Part shown: in pieces, positions 16,901 to 25,758 of the stretch | How the letters are laid out: the number at the start of each line of letters is the position of its first letter | How positions within the stretch are numbered: the first letter of the stretch is position 1 | Source of the DNA: Bacillota bacterium | GTDB taxonomy: Bacteria; Bacillota; Clostridia; Acetivibrionales; Acetivibrionaceae | Assembly (NCBI GenBank): GCA_023421115.1 | Contig: JAEZUI010000070.1 | Span: 5,478-69,477, forward strand | Direction of reading: 5' to 3' | Length of the DNA: 64,000 nucleotides | Made by a program: the position numbers and the translations under genes | Notes under the pieces: model-generated | The model's database searches: none | What the model saw: the letters and a program-made list of their open reading frames with translations, nothing else | Told to the model about the DNA's origin: nothing

Positions 16901-18856
16901 TTAGGAAGAACTGCACCACCTAGAGCAGAACTTGCATCTATTCAAACAATTTATTCTACACAAGAGGGTGAATTGATACTAAACGGAATGGGCACCTTCG
17001 AAGGCGAAAAAGAAATTGTGCTTCTAGTTGACAATGCAATAAGTACCGAAGAGGTTATGGTTGATAAAATTACCCCTATAGACTTTGGTATTTTTGCAAA
17101 TAGGAATATCCGTGGGGTTGGAGACGGTGCATATGTCGAAGGAGGCATGCATGCAAACGGAAAGTTGGAATCCTATATTGCAAACTTAAAGGTTACAGGT
17201 ACCTGTTCTGCTTCTTCTCTGTCCATAGGATATGGCTCGAACATAGACGGCGGCCTTGTAACTATTAATTCTCCTTTGCCTATGCCTGTATTCCATGATG
17301 ACATCATAGCTGAAATAGACAAAGTTGATTATAAGTTTTATCCAGCCACCTATCCCGGAGGCCTTGATTATCAATTTCCGAATCAAACTGGCTTCAATAT
17401 AAGATATGAGGAAAACAATAATACTTTTGTTATAACAGGTGCTGGAACATTCAATTTAGAATCATCTATGTATTTTGATGGAAATTTGCGTATTTCCGTT
17501 CCACATATAATTAATACAAACTCAAACTTCATAGTAGCAGAGGGATTTGTCAACCTTGAAGGTCATGACATAAATAACGCTGAACTAGATGCAAACTCTA
17601 TAGAAAACACTACTAACCTTCTCAACATATACTCCATACATGGCCGAATATTTGTAGCCACTTCAAGCAGCAAAATTTACGGAATACTTTACGCAGCCGG
17701 TGAAGAAGACCCTACTGGTAAATACACAAACGACGTAGGCGTAGTACTTTTACAGGGAATCAATACAGATATTTATGGAGCTATAGTTGCCGGAAGTGAT
17801 ATAAGAATTGAAGGAAGCTCCTCTAGGTTTATTTGTTCTTTAGGTATAACTTCCAAAGTAGAAACCAAGTATTTGCGAACAACAGTTACACCAGTGTCTG
17901 CAAAAGATGTTGCCAAGCAAATTGTTGATAAATTTGCAGATTCAGCTACCAAAATGTTTGCATTTCAATACTCGGACAAGGCATATATAGACACAGAAAG
18001 CTTTGAATTCTTCGACCTTTCTACCGAAGGAAACAAAGCAGCAGATTTAAAAAACTATATAGATTCTTTTCCTGATAATTCAAACGGCTTTAGTAATATG
18101 GGTGATGCACTACGACGTGGAAAAGAACTTCTTACACACACAACAAAATCTTCCCCTGATGCCACCAAATACCTAATTGTATTAGCAGCAAACGCTCCAA
18201 ACAAATGGACCGTAAATCCTTCAACAGGAACAGGAGATGCAATCAGTATTGCCGGTGACGGAACTAATGATGCTGATGGAAGCGCTCTAAATTATGCACT
18301 CAATATTGCAGCTGATATTAAAGCAAGTGGTATCAGACCTGTATTTATAGACAATTCAATAACAGATATATCTGCAAACATAGAAAATATAGCCGTTGCA
18401 GCGGGTTCATCTATTGGTTCGGACGGAAAGCACTATTACAGCACAAATTCAATGCTTGACTTATCACCAATTTACAGGTTGGTAATATTAGATCCTCCGA
18501 AAACCGCAGTTATAAAAAAAGCTACTTATATTGAAACCTTCCCTGAGGGAATTCAAATTATTGAAGATCCTAGTTATCGTGTCGAACCCGTAGGTACTAC
18601 AAGACAAAAACTGACGATGGAGAACCTTGATATTAAACTAACTCATGACGGCACAAAATATAGAGTTGAACCATTTACCGTCAAAATAAAAGTACGTCCT
18701 AGAAAACTTGGTGATATTATATTCTCTGGAAGCGACTCTAGTATTTTATATGAAATCGACTACATTGATATCAACGGAAATAAACAGACAGCAACATTTG
18801 AGAAAAATTTCAATGATTTTACCCTCAATGTGTATATGAGTATTGATATTTCATAA
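13994..18856 (+). CDS. Giant exported multi-CBM protein (CBM6 x2 - CBM3 - CBM6 x3 - beta-rich domain - vWA-like domain)
   Basis: A 1620-residue secreted protein. The signal peptide ends near VYA (residues 1-37). CBM6-type modules, each opening with an AFSQIEAENYSS-like motif and ending with an NIDWF motif, lie at about 40-165, 172-297, 524-647, 666-792 and 799-920. A CBM3-type module (KVEFYNSN to DTLVWGSQP) is at about 339-489. Thr/Pro linkers separate blocks. The C-terminal 660 residues hold a Gly/Ile/Asn-rich, probably beta-helical region (about 1030-1295), then a von Willebrand A-like fold (NMGDALRRGKELL, KYLIVLAANAPN, GIRPVFIDNS) without the DxSxS metal motif. No catalytic domain, dockerin or sortase motif is seen. 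A role in binding plant polysaccharide at or near the cell surface is inferred. The start is ATG 13994, 6 nt after GTGGGAGG. Confidence 0.85.
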   Translation: MLSYSQNRVMSSVLLVVFILATITFTGISFMPGDVYAATSAFSQIEAENYSSLSTTNIQVIDINPSGYGLGYINTNNNVGYNNIDFGSSGTISFKAKVATQNNTTIQIRSGSSNGTLLGTLSVSSTGNYNTYQEMSCSVSNITGIQNVYLVFGNAVNIDWFTFIQATTGPSSFDAYSQIEAESYSSLSGQNMKKVDISGGYGIGYINSGDFAVYNNVNFGSTGATSFKARIATQNNTTIQIRSGSSNGTLLGTLSVTSTGNYNTYQEISCSVSSVTGVHNIYLVFGNAVNIDWFKFTKVAAPTNTLTPTATPTRTPTAVVTPTRTPTPIVTPIATAASSGVLKVEFYNSNTDSSSNTIYTHFKVTNTSSSSLNLSAVKLRYFYTTDGTGTQILNCDHSSVAAANLNLVCSSLGTAYANADYYYEVGFKSEAGTLAPGATVDVNTRITNANWTNYNQSNDFSFNPSSAGYTEWSKVAAYINDTLVWGSQPNSSATTQAPTATPTIAFLPPSATPTATWTATSQPAAFSRIEAENYSSLGGQYIKVIDVKPEGYGLGFILKGDYALYNNVNFGNGASLFKIRLAAGSPSNIQLRIGNNTIGNLYVPSTGSWDAYQEFTCNINNTVTGYNNLYLEFSDPINIDWFVLSGAVSASTPTPMPTATPAPTTRSAFVQIQAESYDFTNSPYINTFSIPDGGYNIGWIHSGDYVAFNNIDFGSGTNSFRARIATTISSNMEIRSGSPTGTLLSTVSIPSTGSWETYQEVSLNVSNITGVKNLYFVFGEPVNVDWFIFSPTTASTSINAFSRIEAENCSGISDENIKKRNNIICYIQSGNYVVFNNVDFGAGAKSFKAYAVNASGSTTDIEIRLGSSTGTLVGTLSIPSMDNWDEYRELACNISTVTGKNNLYLVFTGPVNVDWLTFSTSAIAATPTPIPTITPTATPTPTSTIALAPPTPTPAASSTPFTIDPANLALGRTAPPRAELASIQTIYSTQEGELILNGMGTFEGEKEIVLLVDNAISTEEVMVDKITPIDFGIFANRNIRGVGDGAYVEGGMHANGKLESYIANLKVTGTCSASSLSIGYGSNIDGGLVTINSPLPMPVFHDDIIAEIDKVDYKFYPATYPGGLDYQFPNQTGFNIRYEENNNTFVITGAGTFNLESSMYFDGNLRISVPHIINTNSNFIVAEGFVNLEGHDINNAELDANSIENTTNLLNIYSIHGRIFVATSSSKIYGILYAAGEEDPTGKYTNDVGVVLLQGINTDIYGAIVAGSDIRIEGSSSRFICSLGITSKVETKYLRTTVTPVSAKDVAKQIVDKFADSATKMFAFQYSDKAYIDTESFEFFDLSTEGNKAADLKNYIDSFPDNSNGFSNMGDALRRGKELLTHTTKSSPDATKYLIVLAANAPNKWTVNPSTGTGDAISIAGDGTNDADGSALNYALNIAADIKASGIRPVFIDNSITDISANIENIAVAAGSSIGSDGKHYYSTNSMLDLSPIYRLVILDPPKTAVIKKATYIETFPEGIQIIEDPSYRVEPVGTTRQKLTMENLDIKLTHDGTKYRVEPFTVKIKVRPRKLGDIIFSGSDSSILYEIDYIDINGNKQTATFEKNFNDFTLNVYMSIDIS

Positions 18857-19010
18857 GGTGATTTTAAAAAAAACTGGTAGATCGCCATTTCAAAAAATCT
18901 GATTTACATTTTTTGCATTGCATAATAATGTTCCTCTGTTTGAAAGCTTTTAAACTTTCATGATGTGCTTTATGCTTCAAATGTTGTATATGTTATTTTT
19001 TGAAATGGCC
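18857..19010 (+). mobile_element. Family 1 MITE-like element, copy E
   Basis: A 154-bp element in opposite orientation to copies A-D. Perfect TAA flanks (18854-18856 and 19011-19013) coincide on the left with the stop codon of the multi-CBM gene. Ends are GGTGATTTTAAAAAAAACTGGT, with nested GCCATTTCAAAAAA, and TTATTTTTTGAAATGGCC. The stop codon is preserved by the duplicated TAA. Confidence 0.85.
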
Positions 19011-19031
19011 TAATCCTTTGTAACATAGTTT

Positions 19032-19097
19032 AAAAAAGGTACAAATTTTGTGACGCACCTTATAAGTTCTAATGGTCACAAAACTTGTACCTTTTTA
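19032..19097. terminator. Bidirectional terminator between convergent genes
   Basis: Long stem, AAAAAGGTACAAATTTTGTGAC with GTCACAAAACTTGTACCTTTTT, around a 20-nt loop, with T runs in both directions. It serves the multi-CBM gene (plus) and purL (minus, stop at 19159). Confidence 0.85.
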
Positions 19098-19158
19098 TTT
19101 TTCTTCTAGATAATCTTTTGAAAATATTCTAAGCTATTTTCTATTTATCTCCATTCAC

Positions 19159-22100
19159 CTATTTAAAGTAATTTACACCTGCTTCAAAAAGCTTTTGATC
19201 CTTTTCTCCTGGGACATTTTTAACTACATTGTTTCCAATTCTCTCGGAATGTCCCATTTTACCAAGAACCCTTCCATCAGGACTTGTTATTCCTTCTATG
19301 GCATCAAAGGAACCATTTGGGTTAAATCTTATGTCATAGCTGGCATTACCGTCAAGGTCTACATACTGTGTAGCTATTTGGCCATTCTTTTCAAGGGTTT
19401 TTAATACCTCTTCGCTCGCTACAAACCTTCCTTCTCCATGGGATACTGCTATGGAATGTATATCGCCAACTTTGAGATTGCTAAACCAAGGGGACAATGT
19501 GGATGAAATTCTAGTATTAACCATACATGAAACATGTCGCCCTATGGTATTAAAGGTAAGTGTAGGACTTTCATCCGTCAAATCTCTTATTTCGCCGTAG
19601 GGAACCAAACCTAACTTTATAAGGGCTTGGAATCCGTTACATATACCGAGTATCAATCCATCTCTCTCTTTTAACAAACGCATAACAGCGTCCTTTACCT
19701 TAGGATTTCTAAAGGCAGTTGCGATAAATTTGCCGGAGCCGTCGGGTTCATCTCCTCCGCTAAAACCGCCCGGAATCATTATAATCTGTGAGTTGTCAAT
19801 CATTTTTGCCATTATGTCTACAGATCTATCTATTTCAGAAGAGGACAGATTTTTAATAACAAAGGTATCTGGTTGTCCACCCGCTTTTTCAAAGGCTTTT
19901 GCTGTATCATACTCGCAGTTGGTTCCCGGAAATACAGGAATAAATATCCTTGGTTTTGCATGTGAAACCTTTGGCTTTGAGGTATTTCTAATTTCATATG
20001 CGTATTGATTAGGTTTACCTTCAATATGCTCTGCTCTTGTCGGGAATATTTTCTCTAAAGGTTCTTCCCACTTTTCAACCAAGCTCTTTATACTAAAGCT
20101 TATACCGTTTACATCAATAGTTTCTTTAGCTTGGGTATTACCCAAAACCTCATAGTCGATTCCTTCAAATAATTTATCCAGATCTTGATTTTTTCCTATT
20201 TCAAGAAGCATTGAACCATACTCCGGAGCAAACAATTTGTCCACCGGTATATTTTCTTTAGCTTCAAAACCAATCATATTTCCAAAACTCATTTTACTAA
20301 TCGCTTCCACTAAGCCTCCAGACCTTAAAGTCTGTACCGCCAGAACTTTACCATCCTTAATTAATTCATTTATTCTGGTATAATTCTTATCTAGGTGATC
20401 AAAATCAGGAAGTTCATTTTCATCCCTCTTCAATCCCACAAGCACAACATTACTGTCAATATTTTTAAACTCATTTGAAACAACCTTCCTGACATCTACA
20501 ACATCCACTGCAAAAGAAACCAAAGTAGGAGGAACATTCATATCTTTAAAAGTTCCTGACATACTGTCTTTTCCCCCAATTGCTGGAATACCAAGCTTCA
20601 TCTGGGCATAGTAGGCACCTAAAAGTGCACTGAACGGCTTGCCCCAGCGCTTTGGCTCTTTACCTAGCTTTTCAAAATACTCCTGAAGAGTAAGTCTCAC
20701 AGTCTTGTAATTCCCCCCCATTGCTACTATTTTTGCAACCGATTCAACCACTGCAAACACAGCACTATGGAAAGGACTCCATTTGGCAATTGACGGATTG
20801 TATCCATAGGTCATTAGTGTACCTGTACTTGTATTTCCCTCTAGGACAGGAATTTTTGCAGCCATCCCTTCTGTAGGACTCAATTGATATTTTCCTCCAA
20901 AAGGCATTAAAACCGTCCCTGCTCCAATGGAGGCATCAAATCTTTCAACCAGACCTTTCTGACTGCATACATTTAAATTCTTCAAAACATCTACCCACAT
21001 CTGTTCTAAATCTTTGGAATTATCTACACTCTTAGCTGTTTTAAAGTAAGTGTCTTTAGAAGGTGCTACTACATATACGTCGGAGTATTGTTTAACTCCA
21101 TTGGTATTTAAAAACTCCCTGCTCAAACTAACAATAGTCTTTCCTCTCCAAGCCATAGTCAACCTTGGCTCTGCAGTGACCACAGCAACTGTTGTCGCTT
21201 CAAGATTTTCATCTCTTGCTGCCTCAATAAATCTATTAGCATCTTCTTTTGCTACAACAACAGCCATTCTCTCCTGAGATTCAGATATGGCAAGCTCTGT
21301 TCCATCTAAGCCTTCGTATTTCTTTGGAACCGAATCTAGATTAATGCTAAGTCCGTCAGCTAACTCACCAATAGCTACCGACACGCCGCCGGCTCCAAAG
21401 TCATTACATCTTTTTATCATAGTGCTAACAGAATATCTTCTAAACAATCTTTGTATTTTTCTCTCTGTAGGAGGATTACCTTTTTGAACTTCAGCTCCGC
21501 AAGTAAGCAGTGATTCTTCCGTATGCTCCTTTGAAGAACCTGTCGCTCCTCCACAACCGTCACGCCCTGTCCTTCCTCCTAAAAGAATAATAATATCACC
21601 GGCCTCAGGTGTTTTCCTAACAACATTTTTCTTTGGCGCTGCGCCGATAACCGCACCGATTTCCATTCTCTTTGTCACATAGTCCTCATCGTATATTTCT
21701 GCTACCTGACCTGTAGCAAGCCCGATCTGATTTCCATAGGAGCTGTAACCGGCTGCTGCTCCAGTTGTAATCTTTCTCTGAGGCAACTTGCCCGGTATTG
21801 TATCTTGAATGCTTGTCCTCGGATCTCCACTCCCGGTAACACGCATAGCCTGATAAACATAAGATCTTCCGGAAAGCGGATCTCTTATAGCACCGCCTAA
21901 ACATGTGGCTGCTCCACCAAAAGGTTCTATTTCTGTAGGATGATTATGGGTTTCATTTTTAAACATAACCAGCCACTCTTCGTTCTTTCCGTCTATATCT
22001 ACATTAGCCACTATACTACATGCATTTATCTCTTCCGATTCATCAAGATTGTTTAGACTTCCCTTTTTTCTAAGTTCTTTCATTGCTATTGTTGCTATAT

Positions 22101-22929
22101 CCATCAGGCATACATCCTTCTGCCTGTCTTCATACACAAATTTTCTTGATTCTATATAGCTTTCATATGCTTTCTTAATAGGTTTACTGAATGCTCCATC
22201 TTCAATTTCCACATCCCCTATATTTGTCAAAAATGTAGTATGACGACAGTGATCCGACCAATAAGTATCGATAACCTTTATTTCTGTATAAGTTGGATCC
22301 CTCTTCTCATTATCCCTGAAGTATATCTGGCAAAATTCAAGATCTTCTAAGGACATAGCAAGTCCCATTTCATTCATAAAACTTTCAAGTTCATCATGAC
22401 TCTTATTTATGAAACCACTCAAAACTTTTACATCGTCGGGCACCTTAACTTCGACCTCTAAAGAATCAGGCTTTTCCATGGATGCCTCATGACTTTCCAC
22501 CGGATTTATAAGATAACCCTTTGCTTTTTCATACTCACTATCTGAAACTTCCCCCTCTAAAACAACAAGTTTTGCAACTCTTGTATCCGGTCTTTCACCA
22601 TGGGTAAGTATCTGCACACACTGCGATGCAGAGTCAGCTCTCTGGTCATATTGTCCCGGCAAGTATTCAATAGCTATCACTCTGCTGTTTTTGGCAATCT
22701 CTATCTTTTCATCAAAAACCTCGTCAACGGGCGGCTCAGAAAATATTGTTCTTTTTGAATTCTCGAACTCTTCCTCGGATATACCCTCAATGTCATACCT
22801 GTTTATGATTTTTACATTCTTTAAGCCCCCAATACCGAGGTTATATTTTAAGTCACGATAAAGGCTTTTTGCCTCTACATCAAAACCATTTTTCTTTTCC
22901 ACAAAAATCCTTCTAACACTATTTTTCAT
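19159..22929 (-). CDS. purL: Phosphoribosylformylglycinamidine synthase, single-chain clostridial type
   Basis: Catalyses step 4 of de novo purine synthesis: FGAR + Gln + ATP to FGAM. The 1256-residue chain carries an N-terminal PurS-like part, two AIR-synthase-like ATP domains (DTYWSDHCRHTTF, KNETHNHPTEIEPFGGAATC) and a C-terminal class I glutaminase. The nucleophile is in LGICNGFQAL, and IPGGFSGGDEPDG and HGEGRF are also present. This arrangement is the long clostridial-type enzyme rather than the split PurL/Q/S. The ATG at 22927-22929 follows GGGAGG. Other pur genes are not adjacent. The gene is divergent from a LysR regulator across a 130-bp spacer, and no purine riboswitch is recognisable there. 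Confidence 0.95.
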   Translation of the reverse strand: MKNSVRRIFVEKKNGFDVEAKSLYRDLKYNLGIGGLKNVKIINRYDIEGISEEEFENSKRTIFSEPPVDEVFDEKIEIAKNSRVIAIEYLPGQYDQRADSASQCVQILTHGERPDTRVAKLVVLEGEVSDSEYEKAKGYLINPVESHEASMEKPDSLEVEVKVPDDVKVLSGFINKSHDELESFMNEMGLAMSLEDLEFCQIYFRDNEKRDPTYTEIKVIDTYWSDHCRHTTFLTNIGDVEIEDGAFSKPIKKAYESYIESRKFVYEDRQKDVCLMDIATIAMKELRKKGSLNNLDESEEINACSIVANVDIDGKNEEWLVMFKNETHNHPTEIEPFGGAATCLGGAIRDPLSGRSYVYQAMRVTGSGDPRTSIQDTIPGKLPQRKITTGAAAGYSSYGNQIGLATGQVAEIYDEDYVTKRMEIGAVIGAAPKKNVVRKTPEAGDIIILLGGRTGRDGCGGATGSSKEHTEESLLTCGAEVQKGNPPTERKIQRLFRRYSVSTMIKRCNDFGAGGVSVAIGELADGLSINLDSVPKKYEGLDGTELAISESQERMAVVVAKEDANRFIEAARDENLEATTVAVVTAEPRLTMAWRGKTIVSLSREFLNTNGVKQYSDVYVVAPSKDTYFKTAKSVDNSKDLEQMWVDVLKNLNVCSQKGLVERFDASIGAGTVLMPFGGKYQLSPTEGMAAKIPVLEGNTSTGTLMTYGYNPSIAKWSPFHSAVFAVVESVAKIVAMGGNYKTVRLTLQEYFEKLGKEPKRWGKPFSALLGAYYAQMKLGIPAIGGKDSMSGTFKDMNVPPTLVSFAVDVVDVRKVVSNEFKNIDSNVVLVGLKRDENELPDFDHLDKNYTRINELIKDGKVLAVQTLRSGGLVEAISKMSFGNMIGFEAKENIPVDKLFAPEYGSMLLEIGKNQDLDKLFEGIDYEVLGNTQAKETIDVNGISFSIKSLVEKWEEPLEKIFPTRAEHIEGKPNQYAYEIRNTSKPKVSHAKPRIFIPVFPGTNCEYDTAKAFEKAGGQPDTFVIKNLSSSEIDRSVDIMAKMIDNSQIIMIPGGFSGGDEPDGSGKFIATAFRNPKVKDAVMRLLKERDGLILGICNGFQALIKLGLVPYGEIRDLTDESPTLTFNTIGRHVSCMVNTRISSTLSPWFSNLKVGDIHSIAVSHGEGRFVASEEVLKTLEKNGQIATQYVDLDGNASYDIRFNPNGSFDAIEGITSPDGRVLGKMGHSERIGNNVVKNVPGEKDQKLFEAGVNYFK

Positions 22930-22981
22930 AATTTGCCTCCCTATCAAAAATATAAACCTAGAAGCCCAAAAAAAATTATTT

Positions 22982-23013
22982 TTGTCGCTACAATCATTAT
23001 AGTATGTTATAAT
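22982..23013 (+). promoter_or_regulatory. Extended -10 promoter of the LysR gene
   Basis: TGTTATAAT (23005-23013) is an extended -10. A weak TTGTCG -35 lies 20 bp upstream. It is 47 bp before the LysR ATG. Confidence 0.5.
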
Positions 23014-23059
23014 AAATAAGTAAAATTAATATATTTAATATATAGTATAAGAGGTACTT

Positions 23060-23959
23060 ATGGATATCAATTTTGAGCTATATAAGATATTTTATCACGT
23101 GGCTAAAAACAACAGCTTTTCCGATGCCGCTGTCAAACTTCATGTGTCACAGTCTGCCATAAGTCAGGCAATTAAAAATCTTGAAGACAAGACAGGTTCA
23201 CAGCTCTTCTTTAGAAATACCCGGGAAATAAAGTTGACTTCTGAAGGTCAAATACTCTTTAAACATATAGAACAAGCCTATAATTTTATAAAGACAGCTG
23301 AAAGTAAACTGCTAGAATCCCAGAATCTTGAAAACGGAGAAATAAGAATTGGAGTTAGCGACACCATATGTAAGTATTATTTAATTGACCCAATTGATAG
23401 ATTTATACAAAAACACCCTAAGGTTAAAGTACAAGTTATTAACAGAACCTCACATCAAATTCAGGACATATTGAAGGAGGGCATAATTGACTTTGGAATA
23501 GTCACTCTTCCGGTGCAGGTTAAAGGTATAACAGCTGAGAATTATACGTCTGTAAAAGATATCTTTGTAGCCTCAAACAAGTTTATCGAGCTATTAGAAA
23601 GACCGCTTTCATTAAAAGAACTATCCGGTTATCCCCTTTTGATGCTTGATAAAAGCAGTTCAACCCGGCAGAATATAGATTTTTTTCTTCAAAAAAAAGG
23701 CCTTAATCTAGTTCCTGAAATTGAACTTGAAAGTATTGACCTTTTGCTTGAGTTCGCAAAAATCGGTCTAGGAATTGCACATGTCCTAAAAGAGAGCGCT
23801 CTTCCTTTTATAGATAAAGGAGATTTATTTGAAATAAAACTCAAGGAAAAGCTACCTCTCAGAAAACTAGGTATTATCACAATAAAAAATGTTCCTCTTT
23901 CAAGAACCTCAAGTGAGTTTATCAGTTTTCTAGGAAAAGGCAATTTGCTAATCCCCTAA
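23060..23959 (+). CDS. LysR-family transcriptional regulator
   Basis: A 299-residue DNA-binding regulator. The N-terminal winged HTH (FYHVAKNNSFSDAAVKLHVSQ, then AISQAIKNLED) occupies residues 8-60. A type 2 periplasmic-binding-like effector domain spans about 90-290. LysR proteins usually control themselves and a divergent gene, and purL lies divergently 130 bp away, so purL is the obvious candidate target, though purine genes are not a typical LysR target. The start is ATG 23060 behind AGAGGTAC. A terminator follows. The effector cannot be predicted. Confidence 0.85.
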   Translation: MDINFELYKIFYHVAKNNSFSDAAVKLHVSQSAISQAIKNLEDKTGSQLFFRNTREIKLTSEGQILFKHIEQAYNFIKTAESKLLESQNLENGEIRIGVSDTICKYYLIDPIDRFIQKHPKVKVQVINRTSHQIQDILKEGIIDFGIVTLPVQVKGITAENYTSVKDIFVASNKFIELLERPLSLKELSGYPLLMLDKSSSTRQNIDFFLQKKGLNLVPEIELESIDLLLEFAKIGLGIAHVLKESALPFIDKGDLFEIKLKEKLPLRKLGIITIKNVPLSRTSSEFISFLGKGNLLIP

Positions 23960-24039
23960 ATATATGATATAGTTTAAATATAATATTGTTTTTTCAACTG
24001 CCTAAGTCCTAAATTAGATTAAAGCATTAGGGATTTATA

Positions 24040-24078
24040 GAGCGGGAAACTCAATTAATATGAGTTTTTCGCTCTTTT
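24040..24078 (+). terminator. Intrinsic terminator after the LysR gene
   Basis: Stem GAGCGGGAAACTC with GAGTTTTTCGCTC (13 bp including G-U pairs), 9-nt loop, then TTTT. Confidence 0.75.
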
Positions 24079-24122
24079 CATATTTATACAATAAGAGAAA
24101 TTTAACTAAGGCTTAATAACAA

Positions 24123-24222
24123 GGCGGTTTCAAAAAATAACTTACTCAATATTGCTAGCAAAGAGCCCTTTAAATCAGATTTTTTTAAAACCACCTTGAC
24201 TAGTTATTTTTTAGAAATAACC
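24123..24222 (-). mobile_element. Family 1 MITE-like element, copy F (internally deleted)
   Basis: A 100-bp derivative. The left end is GGCGGTTTCAAAAAATAAC and the right part is ACTAGTTATTTTTTAGAAATAACC. Flanks are CAA (left) and TAA (24223-24225, right). The nested repeat TTTTAAAACCACC is recognisable. It sits 57 bp upstream of the helicase start. Confidence 0.7.
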
Positions 24223-24278
24223 TAAATGAGATAAACAATAAATAATAGTGCTTTGTCACTTTAAAAGGAGAAATTTAA

Positions 24279-25421
24279 TTGAATTTTGAAAAACTAAACA
24301 TCGCCACACCTATACTGAAAGCTTTATGTGTAGAAGGCTATAACACACCTACTCTTATACAAGCACGGGCAATACCAGTTATTCTTGAAGGCAAAGATCT
24401 ACTAGGATGTGCACAAACAGGCACAGGAAAGACAGCGGCCTTTGCTATTCCATTGTTACAGATTCTTTATAAGGATAAGTTGAACGAAAAAGGTCCCCGT
24501 GCAGTTAAAGCCTTAATACTGACTCCAACACGTGAGCTAGCTATCCAGATAGGTGAAAGCCTTAAGTCATATGGAAGATTTACAGGACTTAAGCATACCG
24601 TTATTTATGGTGGTGTATCACAATTTCACCAAGTGAAAGCAATAAAATCAGGTGTAGATATTATTGTTGCAACTCCTGGACGACTGCTTGATTTAATGAA
24701 CCAAAACTATATAAGTGTTAACAATCTAAAGCTACTTGTATTGGATGAAGCAGATCGAATGCTTGATATGGGATTCTCCTTTGATGTTAAAAAAATCATA
24801 TCCAGGTTGCCTGCTAAAAGACAAACACTTCTATTTTCTGCTACCATGCCAAAAGAAATTAATAATATGGTAAACACTATTTTAAAAAACCCAGTTAGGA
24901 TTGAGGTGACTCCTGTTTCATCTACGGTAGATACCATTGATCAAACAGTTTATTTGGTGGAACGAAAAGACAAGAAATCCTTGCTAGTAAAACTATTGAA
25001 AAACAGAGACATTGAATCTGTTCTTGTATTTACACGTACAAAGCATGGAGCCGATAAGATTGCCAATGATTTAAGCAAAATGAGGATAACTGCTCAGTCC
25101 ATCCATGGCAATAAATCTCAGCATGAACGACAAAATGCCCTGAACAATTTTAAGCTAAAACGAACACGAGTACTTGTTGCTACCGATATTGCATCAAGAG
25201 GAATAGATATACAGGAGCTATCTTATATTATTAATTTCGACTTGCCAAATGTACCTGAAACATACGTCCATCGTATTGGAAGAACTGGAAGAGCTGGAAT
25301 GTCGGGAACTGCATTATCTTTTTGTGATAGAGATGAGCAAGTATTCTTAAGAGACATTCAAAAACTTATATCAAAGAAAATACCTGTTATTGAAGAACTA
25401 CCTTATTCCAAATTTGCATAA
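24279..25421 (+). CDS. DEAD-box ATP-dependent RNA helicase (RhlE-like)
   Basis: A 380-residue RNA helicase core. The Q motif region and Walker A AQTGTGKTAAFA, motif Ia PTRELAIQI, the DEAD box VLDEADRMLDMGF, motif III SAT, motif V TDIASRGID and motif VI HRIGRTGRAG are all present. There is almost no C-terminal extension, so it is a minimal RhlE-type protein rather than a CsdA/DbpA type. The start is a TTG at 24279, 8 nt after AAAGGAG, giving MNFEKLN. The rpoZ-like gene follows 75 bp downstream on the same strand before a terminator, so the two may be co-transcribed. A cold-adaptation or RNA-turnover role is inferred. Confidence 0.9.
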   Translation: MNFEKLNIATPILKALCVEGYNTPTLIQARAIPVILEGKDLLGCAQTGTGKTAAFAIPLLQILYKDKLNEKGPRAVKALILTPTRELAIQIGESLKSYGRFTGLKHTVIYGGVSQFHQVKAIKSGVDIIVATPGRLLDLMNQNYISVNNLKLLVLDEADRMLDMGFSFDVKKIISRLPAKRQTLLFSATMPKEINNMVNTILKNPVRIEVTPVSSTVDTIDQTVYLVERKDKKSLLVKLLKNRDIESVLVFTRTKHGADKIANDLSKMRITAQSIHGNKSQHERQNALNNFKLKRTRVLVATDIASRGIDIQELSYIINFDLPNVPETYVHRIGRTGRAGMSGTALSFCDRDEQVFLRDIQKLISKKIPVIEELPYSKFA

Positions 25422-25496
25422 AACTTAAATATATTGCATTACCAGGGCTAAGGCATCAAATAAAGGTCTAAAGCAGATTCGAGGTGAAATAATCAC

Positions 25497-25703
25497 ATGA
25501 TTGATCCTTCAATAAGTTCATTATTAGAGAAAGTAGACAGCAGATATACACTATGTATTCTTGTAGGCAAGAGAGCAAGGCATTTGACAGATGGTGCGAG
25601 AAGTCTTACTGAGAGCACTTCAAAAAAGGTAGTAACCCTTGCCGCAAATGAGGTTAATGAAAATATGATAACCTACGTAAGAACAAAGAGTGGTATAAAA
25701 TAG
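25497..25703 (+). CDS. rpoZ: RNA polymerase omega subunit
   Basis: The 68-residue product begins MIDPSISSLLEKVDSRYTLC and continues with VGKRARHLTDGA, matching the N-terminal core of bacterial omega, which binds the beta-prime C-terminus and aids RNAP assembly. The usual clostridial home of rpoZ is next to gmk and upstream of priA. In this window priA lacks that neighbour, and this gene lies behind a DEAD-box helicase. It is either a relocated sole copy or a second copy. GAGGTGA lies 9 nt before the ATG, and a clear terminator follows. Confidence 0.8.
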   Translation: MIDPSISSLLEKVDSRYTLCILVGKRARHLTDGARSLTESTSKKVVTLAANEVNENMITYVRTKSGIK

Positions 25704-25728
25704 TAGTTACAATATCAGCAATAATAGT

Positions 25729-25758
25729 AAAAAAAGTTCTTTTTTAAGGACTTTTTTT
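25729..25758 (+). terminator. Intrinsic terminator after rpoZ
   Basis: Stem AAAAAAAGTTC with GGACTTTTTTT and a T-rich tail, 25 bp past the stop codon. Confidence 0.75.

Noticed and set aside
22930..23059. Possible purine riboswitch upstream of purL
   Set aside because: The spacer is only 130 bp, very AT-rich, and lacks the conserved three-way-junction core.
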